NCBI RefSeq assembly: GCF_937915125.1
Contig: NZ_CALDMP010000057.1
Coordinates: forward strand, 1 to 21,620
Direction: 5' to 3'
Origin: an uncultured Ruminococcus sp.
GTDB lineage: Bacteria > Bacillota > Clostridia > Oscillospirales > Ruminococcaceae
Length of the DNA: 21,620 bases
Position numbers and translations under genes: made by a program. The notes under the pieces are model-generated. The model was not told where the DNA came from. It saw only the letters and a program-made list of their open reading frames with translations, and ran no database searches. Below are positions 15,983 through 21,620 of this stretch, piece by piece. How positions within the stretch are numbered: position 1 is the stretch's first letter; each line of letters begins with the position of its first letter.

Positions 15983-16173
15983 TTAATTCAGCAGTGCAGG
16001 ACGATACGCGTATTTCAGAACTAATGCAGTATTTTAAGAACAGTGATTCCCAAAATACCATGTTCGGAGATTTGTCTGAACGTGTGAAGTATTATAAGGA
16101 AACAGAAGAGGGAGTGAGTCATATGTGTGAAGCGGTAAGAAATTATGGAGATGAACGAGAGAAAATCGGAAAA

Positions 16174-16209
16174 GCTGAAGGAAGAGCTGAAGGAAGAGCC
16201 GAAGGAAAA
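16174..16209 (+). repeat. Three 12-nt tandem units encoding AEGR/K
   Basis: GCTGAAGGAAGA occurs twice in tandem, followed by a third unit GCCGAAGGAAAA, inside the C-terminal part of the Rpn remnant. Such charged repeats of variable number are common in this family. Confidence 0.7.
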
Positions 16210-16401
16210 GCCGAGGCAGATGCCAAAAGACTTGTACAGCTCATCACAGAATTGATGAAAAACACGAATTCTTCTTTGGAAAATGCTTTGCAAATGACTG
16301 GATGTACCATGGAGGAATACAATAACAGTATCGCCTTTCTTGCGTCACTGGAAAAGAAATGCCTTGAAGATGAAAACTAGAGGAAGGCGAAATCATAAAA
16401 A

Positions 16402-16959
16402 ATAAGTGCAGGAGAGCCAATCTGCATTGTCCCCACAAACGAAGACAATGTTTAAATGCTGGCAGGATGTACATATTCCAGTGACGTAAGAACAGCAATT
16501 TTCCGTTCACGTGACGGCGGAAAAACATTTGATGAAATAGACGTTACACAGTACATTCAGGTTCACGGAAGCGGTGACGGCAAACAGTGCGGCGAAGCAA
16601 TTGCAGTAGATCCGGATAATCCGAATATTAGCTATTGCGGCGGCGACGTTGCTGCAGGTGATGCATTTGAGGAAAAGTACGGCGTACTGCCTGCAAATGC
16701 AGAAGCAACTGCCAATGACGACGGCACACTTTCCATTGTACTGACAGATGCATCCGGCAATGTGCTTGACACCTACATCATTGCCCCTGAAACAGGTATC
16801 GGTAAAGACAGCAGCGGTGCAGAAGTAAACCTGCCGCAGACTGGTAACAATTCCATGGGCACTCTGATGACAGCATCTGGTGCAGTGCTGCTGGTATTTG
16901 CCGGAATCTTTGTGATGATGAAATCCGGCGTCATTCGCAGAAGAAAAGAGGAAGAGTAA
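16402..16959 (+). pseudogene. Remnant BNR/GH74-like glycosidase fused to an LPXTG wall-anchor region
   Basis: Chimeric and truncated. The first part resembles a sialidase/xyloglucanase-type beta-propeller: GEPICIVPTNEDNV, then an in-frame TAA at 16453-16455, then MLAGCTYSSDVRTAIF. It continues with an Asp-box-like SRDGGKTF and GEAIAVDPDNPNISYCGGDV. The similarity continues across the stop, so this is a nonsense mutation rather than a true start; the frame after it encodes 167 aa from 16456. At about residue 70 it changes to the C-terminal end of a surface protein: LPQTG (residues 126-130 from 16456), a membrane helix and the basic tail RRRKEEE, a sortase sorting signal. No signal peptide remains. 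The sortase gene begins 6 bp downstream. GH74 assignment is by recall of motif order only. Confidence 0.65.
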
Positions 16960-16965
16960 AACTGC

Positions 16966-17678
16966 ATGAAACGTGCAAGGCTGTCAAAAAAACGATGGGT
17001 CATGTTCCTGGCAGGGCTGATTGCCTTTGTGATCGGTGCAAGTGTTCTGGGAGTATATGGCTGCCGGAAAATCATCCGAGTCCTGCGTCAACAGAAACTC
17101 ATGCAGGAAAATGTTGTCATTGAAATTCCAGACCTGAACATCAAAGCACCTGTTCTGGAAGGTACGGGTAATGACACCTTGTCGATCGCTGCCGGGCATT
17201 TTACCGATACTGGCGAAGTTGGTTCTGGCAACTATTGCATTGCCGGACATAGCAGCACGATTTACAAGGAATACTTTAAGGCAACACCGCACAAAGAGCG
17301 CCTGATGGCTTTGCACGTCATATGCTTGCATATTTTCCGTCATATTTCACAAAAATGCTCGTGAATACACAAAGTATTCACTGCGCTTTTTGTTTCATCT
17401 GACGAAAAATCTGACGGCGCACCTGACGCGCAATCTTTGTGCGGTATTGCCTTAATAACCTGAAAAATATAGAGTCTGGTATGGAAATTCAAATCTATGA
17501 TACAGATGAAAGCCGTGCCTGTTATATTTATAAGGTGACAGAAAATTTCATTGTTGACCCGGATGAGGTATGGGTACTGGAAGATTTCGGAGATAACCGT
17601 GTGACAGTGATTACCTGTACCGATGACGGAACACAGCGGCAAGTGGTTGTCGGAGAGTATTCAGAGAAGAGAAAATGA
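16966..17678 (+). pseudogene. Sortase (class D/A-like) interrupted by a MITE
   Basis: Sortases are membrane transpeptidases that cleave LPXTG-type signals and attach proteins to the wall. The N part has a basic start, a membrane anchor (about 11-30), IEIPDLNIKAPVLEG and catalytic H95 in CIAGH. After F104 the frame runs into the element at 17280-17451 and stops at 17364. The C part resumes at 17456 with NLKNIESGMEIQIYD, then VTVITCTDDGTQRQVVVGE, containing the catalytic Cys and Arg. Removing the element plus one TTAA gives a continuous 178-aa protein with H95, C159 and R166. It is therefore inactive as it stands but was whole before a recent insertion. The LPXTG gene directly upstream is the likely substrate partner. 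Confidence 0.9.
17280..17451. mobile_element. 172-bp MITE with TTAA target duplication
   Basis: The ends are inverted repeats (GGCAACACCGCACAAAG left, GGCAATACCGCACAAAG right, complemented), flanked by TTAA at 17276-17279 and 17452-17455. The two halves are imperfectly complementary throughout and meet in a perfect 8-bp hairpin (GTGAATAC/GTATTCAC, loop ACAAA, 17361-17381). It has no coding capacity. Excision with one TTAA copy turns the host sequence back into the uninterrupted codons for Lys-Glu-Tyr-Phe-Asn-Asn-Leu of the sortase, which defines the borders to the base. The transposase supplying it is not in the window. Confidence 0.93.
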
Positions 17679-17719
17679 CAATTCTGAATCAGACGGCACT
17701 TAAAAAATGCATAACGTGT

Positions 17720-17759
17720 AAAAATTCCGATAAGGCTCATTTGTCTTATCGGAATTTTT
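17720..17759 (+). terminator. Terminator behind the sortase gene
   Basis: A perfect 15-bp stem AAAAATTCCGATAAG (17720-17734) with its complement at 17745-17759, a 10-nt loop, and TTTTT at the 3' end of the stem. The A/T symmetry would let it work in both directions. It closes the LPXTG/sortase unit. Confidence 0.9.
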
Positions 17760-17856
17760 CTAGTTCATCCGACTACCAGAAGAAGAGGAACTGCATTCTC
17801 TTTAGACCTTAATCGCCGAATAAGTTATAAAATATCAACATTTTTTATTAATCATA

Positions 17857-17885
17857 TTGACAGATTTTCTCTTTTGCGATATAAT
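17857..17885 (+). promoter_or_regulatory. Consensus promoter of the GLUG-repeat surface protein
   Basis: TTGACA (17857-17862) and TATAAT (17880-17885) are both perfect with a 17-bp spacer. Transcription should begin near 17892, about 118 nt before the ATG at 18010. Confidence 0.85.
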
Positions 17886-17923
17886 TAGATTGGACAATTA
17901 ATTCTGATATGCGGGGTGATTGT

Positions 17924-17995
17924 ATGGGTGTAACGAATGTGAAAGCACATGAAGCCAAGAGCACGCATATCATGATAAAATGCTATGAAATATGA
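17924..17995 (+). CDS. Possible 23-aa leader peptide
   Basis: A short frame beginning MGVTNVKAHEAK with GGGGTGAT just upstream lies within the leader of the surface-protein gene. It ends 14 nt before that gene's ATG, inside its ribosome binding site region. It could be a regulatory leader peptide that couples translation, or a vestige of a displaced gene. I recognise no family, and a frame of this size can occur by chance. Confidence 0.3.
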   Translation: MGVTNVKAHEAKSTHIMIKCYEI

Positions 17996-18009
17996 CAGGA
18001 GGAATATTT

Positions 18010-21000
18010 ATGGTAAAAACACACACGAAAAAAATCACTGCGTTTCTATCCGTGGTGGCAATGCTTTTTTCCATGCTGCTGTATTTTCCCGGCGGAACAT
18101 TCAGCAGCCATGACCTGGGACTGACAGTAAGTGCGGAAGGCGAGGAAGGCGTAACTTTCACGGCAATTGCTGGTACGGGCGATGGCGATGAGGGTTATGC
18201 AAGCCTTATTGACGGAAAATTTACGGAAAGTAATTTTTCAAAATGGTGTGTTACTGGCTTTACATCTGTTGCTGATGGCGGCAATGGTGCTTACATTATT
18301 TTCAGTGCATCAGAACCCATATCGGTCACGGGTTATTCCATTGTCACAGGCAATGACAATGCAGAATGGATCGACAGAAACCCGAAAAGTTGGACGCTGT
18401 ATGGATGCAATGATGAGACTGCGAATTCAGCAGCGGGCAAGGATTCCACAAGCTGGGAAGTAATTGACGCTATCACAGATGATACGCAACTGGAGGATAA
18501 AAACTATACAGAATATGTCTATGATGAATTAACGGGTTCAACATCCACACGGTATCAGTACTTCAAGCTGGAAATCACAGCAACACAAGGTGCAGATGTC
18601 CTGCAGATGAGCGAATTCATTCTGCATAATCGGGTAAAAACGGACACGACCATTGCCCCAACCTGTACCGAGGGAGGCTATGACGTTTACGAATGTTCAA
18701 TATGCGGTTGGCAGAAGAAAGTTTCAGATGGTACACCTGCTTTAGGGCACAATTTTGTTGAAGGAGTATGCACTCGCTGTGGGGTGGCAGACACAACACC
18801 AAAAGAGCCATCAGTAGACAACGGTGTGTATCAAATCGGAACAGCAGGCGAGCTTTACTGGTTTGCAGGGCTTGTAAACGGGGATGCAAGCGTGTGCGAC
18901 TATGACGAAACGGATAATCCGACCGGCACAAAGCAGAACACCTCCGCCAACGCAGTCCTCACGGCAGATATTACCGTGAACAGCAATTTGCTGAATTCTC
19001 TGAACGATGACGGCACTGTACCGGAGGGCACTACCGTCACAAGCTGGACGCCGATCGGCTGGTATGATGTCGATAACGATATTGGTTATTCATACACCGG
19101 CACATTTGACGGAAATAGCCACACCGTCAGCGGCTTGTATTTCAATAATATCAGTACAGATTGTGTCGGCTTGTTCGGCTATGTAGGAAGCGGCGGCAGC
19201 GTTTCCAATTTGGGCGTTGAGGATTCCTATTTCAAAGGCAGGTTTCATATCGGCGGCGTGTGCGGAAAAAATGACGGCACCATCACAAACTGCTATCACA
19301 CAGGGGCAGTCAGTGCAACTGGTGAATATGCTTCTGTCGGCGGCGTGTGCGGATATAATTATAACGGTACCATCACAAACTGCTATAACACAGGGGCAGT
19401 CAATGCAACTTATGAAAATGCTTTTGTAGGCGGCGTGTGCGGAAATAATTCTGGAGGCACCATCACAAACTGCTATAACACAGGGGCAGTCAGCGGAACA
19501 GGCAGCGATGCTCGGATTGGCGGCGTGTGTGGAGAGAATTATTATGCTGGTGGAACAGCAACCGTCACAAACTGCTATAACACAGGGGCAGTCAGCACAG
19601 GCAGCAGTGATTGGGTCGGTGGCGTGTGCGGACGTAATTTGAATTATTTGGGAACAGCAATCATCACAAACTGCTATTATGACAGCACTGTTTACAGCGG
19701 AAATGCTGTCTATAATGAGGGTGGCACTGTTTCTGAAAATGTCCTCGGCAAAGCCACCTCAGACTTTACAAACGGCACAGTTTGCGGACTTGTCGGCTAT
19801 CATTCCCATAAAAAAAACGGTTTCTGTAGTCTTTGTAAAGGCGACTATGAGTCGGCGGTTTACAACGAAATAGCAAACCGTTACGAAATCTCCAATGCAG
19901 GTCAGCTTTACTGGTTTGCAGATTATGTAAACAGCGGAAATACAAATGCAAACGCAGTCCTCACGGCAGATATTGTCGTGAACGAGAGTGTTATAAATGA
20001 AAACGGCGAATTAAACACCGGCAACTTTAAAAGCTGGATACCTATTGGCAATACTCGTTCAAATACATACACTGGTATATTTAACGGAAGGAAAAATACA
20101 ATCAGTGGATTGTATTTCAATAATGAAAACACAAACTATGTCGGCTTATTCGGTTGTAGCCAAGGCACAATAAAAAATGTCGGCGTTGTTGATTCCTATT
20201 TCAAAGGTCAGAATTCTGTCGGCGGCGTGTGCGGTGGAAATTACGGCACAATCACTAACTGTTATAACGCAGGAGTTGTCATCGGTTCAAGTAATGTCGG
20301 TGGCGTATGCGGCGCTAATGGTAGTTTCAGCATTATCACAAATTGCTCTAACAAAGGTGAAGTCAGCGGAACAGATTATGTCGGCGGCGTGTGTGGATAT
20401 AATTATTACGGCACAATCAAAAACTGCTATAACGCAAGCAAAGTCAGCGGTTCAGACAATAACGGTGGTGTTTGCGGCGGAAATGAGGACACAATCACAA
20501 ACTGCTATTTTGACAGCGATAAATACAGCGGAAATGCTGTCGGCTATAATGATGGCACAGTTACAAATGTCAATGGTAAAACCACAGCCCAATTTAACAG
20601 CGGCGAGGTGGCTTATCTCCTTTCACAGGGAGAAAACGGCTCGGTCTGGGGACAGGATTTAAACACAGAGAGTTCCCCTGCTTTAGGTGGCGCAAAGGTT
20701 TACGCAACAAAGGGCTGTATCACATACAATAACGACGGCGATGAAAGCGATAAGCTGCATGATTACAAGGACGGCGTTTGCGCCGATTGCGGAATGATTG
20801 ACCCGAAACTCACAAACAAGAACTATCCCACCGAAGTGGGTTACACCGGCGAAGCCCTTGCCGCACCCACTGCGGAGAATTTCACATATTCCGGCGCGGG
20901 CGAGCTGACCTTCACTTGGTATGACGGCGAAACAAAGTTGAATACTTCGCCCACGGATCTCGGCGAATACACCCTTGTGGTTGCCATCGGCGAATCCGGG

Positions 21001-21201
21001 GACTACGGCGCAAGCGCTATTACCCTTACCGTGAAGATCGTTAAGGGCACCCCCGGAATACACCGTTCCTGTTGCCACCGCCACCTATGGTCAGACCCTG
21101 AAAGATGTGGAACTCCCCGCTGGCTTCACATGGCAGGACGAGGAAACCACTTCCGTTGGCAATGCCGGGGAGAACGTATTCAAGGCGACTTTCATACCTG
21201 A
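18010..21201 (+). CDS. Secreted GLUG-repeat surface protein, frameshifted at 21050-21056
   Basis: A very large extracellular protein. Signal peptide 1-42 (core AFLSVVAMLFSMLLYF, cleavage after VSA). Residues about 48-208 look like an F5/8 type C (galactose-binding) domain. A Cys-pair module (218-260, CSICGW and CTRCG) follows. Two paralogous halves come next, each opening with LYWFA and NAVLTADI and leading to GLYFNN, VGLFG, DSYFKG and then GLUG repeats (414-557 and 737-837). A third CADCG unit lies near 923, and an MBG-like Ig domain (937-1015) precedes the shift. The start is ATG 18010 because AGGAGG (17997-18002) lies inside the longer frame opened at 17992. After codon 1015 this frame becomes nonsense and stops at 21199-21201, while the true continuation lies in frame +1. 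Its role is probably adhesion or carbohydrate binding. Confidence 0.85.
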   Translation: MVKTHTKKITAFLSVVAMLFSMLLYFPGGTFSSHDLGLTVSAEGEEGVTFTAIAGTGDGDEGYASLIDGKFTESNFSKWCVTGFTSVADGGNGAYIIFSASEPISVTGYSIVTGNDNAEWIDRNPKSWTLYGCNDETANSAAGKDSTSWEVIDAITDDTQLEDKNYTEYVYDELTGSTSTRYQYFKLEITATQGADVLQMSEFILHNRVKTDTTIAPTCTEGGYDVYECSICGWQKKVSDGTPALGHNFVEGVCTRCGVADTTPKEPSVDNGVYQIGTAGELYWFAGLVNGDASVCDYDETDNPTGTKQNTSANAVLTADITVNSNLLNSLNDDGTVPEGTTVTSWTPIGWYDVDNDIGYSYTGTFDGNSHTVSGLYFNNISTDCVGLFGYVGSGGSVSNLGVEDSYFKGRFHIGGVCGKNDGTITNCYHTGAVSATGEYASVGGVCGYNYNGTITNCYNTGAVNATYENAFVGGVCGNNSGGTITNCYNTGAVSGTGSDARIGGVCGENYYAGGTATVTNCYNTGAVSTGSSDWVGGVCGRNLNYLGTAIITNCYYDSTVYSGNAVYNEGGTVSENVLGKATSDFTNGTVCGLVGYHSHKKNGFCSLCKGDYESAVYNEIANRYEISNAGQLYWFADYVNSGNTNANAVLTADIVVNESVINENGELNTGNFKSWIPIGNTRSNTYTGIFNGRKNTISGLYFNNENTNYVGLFGCSQGTIKNVGVVDSYFKGQNSVGGVCGGNYGTITNCYNAGVVIGSSNVGGVCGANGSFSIITNCSNKGEVSGTDYVGGVCGYNYYGTIKNCYNASKVSGSDNNGGVCGGNEDTITNCYFDSDKYSGNAVGYNDGTVTNVNGKTTAQFNSGEVAYLLSQGENGSVWGQDLNTESSPALGGAKVYATKGCITYNNDGDESDKLHDYKDGVCADCGMIDPKLTNKNYPTEVGYTGEALAAPTAENFTYSGAGELTFTWYDGETKLNTSPTDLGEYTLVVAIGESGDYGASAITLTVKIVKGTPGIHRSCCHRHLWSDPERCGTPRWLHMAGRGNHFRWQCRGERIQGDFHT
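19251..19680 (+). repeat. GLUG repeat block 1
   Basis: Five DNA-level units begin near 19251, 19338, 19428, 19518 and 19617 (about 87-99 bp each). Each encodes GGVCG-x-N followed by TITNCYNTGAV or a close variant. The nucleotide identity of ACCATCACAAACTGCTATAA and CACAGGGGCAGTCA between units shows recent expansion. Confidence 0.85.
20218..20520 (+). repeat. GLUG repeat block 2
   Basis: Four more divergent units start near 20218, 20299, 20380 and 20464 (81-84 bp), each encoding GGVCG and, in most, a TITNCYN-like core. The flanking modules match those around block 1, so the whole half of the protein was duplicated. Confidence 0.8.
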
Positions 21202-21620
21202 AGATACGGACAATTACAACGTCATCAAGGACATCGAAATTACCATCAACGTTGCCAAGGCTGATCCAACCGTCACCCCCACCATTGAGGATAAGACCTA
21301 CAGCGAGGGGGATGCAATTCCGGCAATCTCCACTGGCGAGGATGATACTCCCGGTACCATCAAATGGCTGAATGTTCAACTGGAAGCTCTGGAAGCAGGG
21401 GAGAATGTCCTGACATGGGAGTTTACCCCGACAGATAAGGACAATTATAACGTAGTCACCGGTACAATCATCGTTGCGGCGGAGACTACCACCACAACGA
21501 CGACTACAACAACGACTACCACAACAACATCCGAAGAAACTACTACAATCACCGGCAAGGAAACAACAACCAGCGGTGCAACTTCCACTACATCCGGCAC
21601 AACAACTTCTAAGGCGTCGT
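21056..21620 (+). CDS. Continuation of the GLUG surface protein after the frameshift (partial, runs off the window)
   Basis: The frame that continues the MBG-like domain (EYTVPVATATYGQTLKDVEL) is open for 188 codons to the window edge. It contains a second such domain (VNVAK-type boundary, EDKTYSEGDAIPAIS, NYNVVTGTI) and then 15 consecutive Thr codons (21485-21529). A Thr/Ser/Gly-rich linker follows. In Ruminococcus such linkers often lead to a dockerin or wall-anchoring module, which would lie beyond the window. This frame has a stop at 21032-21034, so the shift must fall between there and 21056. It is not a separate gene: it has no start or ribosome binding site. Confidence 0.85.

Larger units (their letters stand above)
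15608..16380 (+). pseudogene. Rpn-family PD-(D/E)XK nuclease, internally deleted
   Basis: Remnant of an Rpn / 'PD-(D/E)XK nuclease family transposase' gene; relatives are recombination-promoting nucleases. The first part (15608-15922, ATG after AGGGGGTG) ends in the catalytic core: ILDGYAED supplies the Asp and VEVQ the Glu-x-Gln, then DYH. There the gene enters half of a MITE and meets a stop. The family's C-terminal part resumes after 15982 in another frame (ELMQYFKNSD, DLSERVKYYKETEEGVSHMC) and ends with a charged (AEGR)n stretch. Compared with typical members, roughly 60 residues between the two parts are missing, so the break is an insertion plus a deletion, not a simple frameshift. Confidence 0.8.

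Noticed and set aside
15919..16380. Independent 153-aa gene starting at 15919
   Set aside because: Its first ~21 codons are the half MITE; the rest is the C-terminal part of the Rpn-family protein.
17439..17678. Independent 79-aa gene
   Set aside because: It is the C-terminal half of the interrupted sortase; its first codons are MITE sequence.
19251..19680. CRISPR-like regular repeats
   Set aside because: Units are translated in frame as GLUG repeats, vary in sequence and length, and have no unique spacers.
21041..21379. Minus-strand frame opposite the end of the surface protein gene
   Set aside because: The plus-strand frame continues a recognisable repeated domain here; the antisense frame has no support.

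Overview
The window looks like a chromosomal segment of a gut Firmicute of the Ruminococcus / Oscillospiraceae kind. The reasons are the clostridial-type RpoB, RpoC, L13 and S9, strong AGGAGG ribosome binding sites with occasional TTG starts, consensus TTGACA/TATAAT promoters, LPXTG and sortase genes, GLUG-repeat surface proteins, and a Thr-rich linker like those of cellulolytic Ruminococcus. The genus is an inference from these traits.

Positions 1-8377 are the RNA polymerase unit: a consensus promoter, rpoB, rpoC (TTG start), and a 99-aa membrane protein directly behind rpoC, closed by a hairpin terminator. A ~165-bp fully palindromic MITE-like element (8390-8554) separates it from pyrB.

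Positions 8584-13408 are on the minus strand. A NERD/zinc-finger protein, asnB and an HD-domain phosphohydrolase lie about 20 bp apart and probably form one operon. Next is pyrB, with its own promoter and a hairpin-bearing leader; the encoded enzyme carries a PyrI-like zinc ribbon at its C terminus. Positions 13459-14206 hold a repeat hairpin, a tiny single-TM protein gene and a convergent DUF2185-like gene. Positions 14301-15378 are the rplM-rpsI operon with promoter, long structured leader and terminator.

From 15.4 kb on the region becomes accessory and damaged. It contains an Rpn-family (PD-(D/E)XK) gene missing its middle, a remnant of a BNR/GH74-like glycosidase fused to an LPXTG sorting signal, a sortase gene split by a 172-bp MITE, and a large secreted GLUG-repeat protein with a +1 frameshift that runs off the window. 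The clearest novel signal is the MITE. It has 13-17 bp inverted ends (GGCAAYACCGCACAAAG), is flanked by TTAA on both sides, and removing it with one TTAA restores the sortase reading frame exactly. A half copy about 96% identical in inverted orientation sits at the deletion junction in the Rpn gene. Both the LPXTG substrate and its neighbouring sortase are therefore disabled here.
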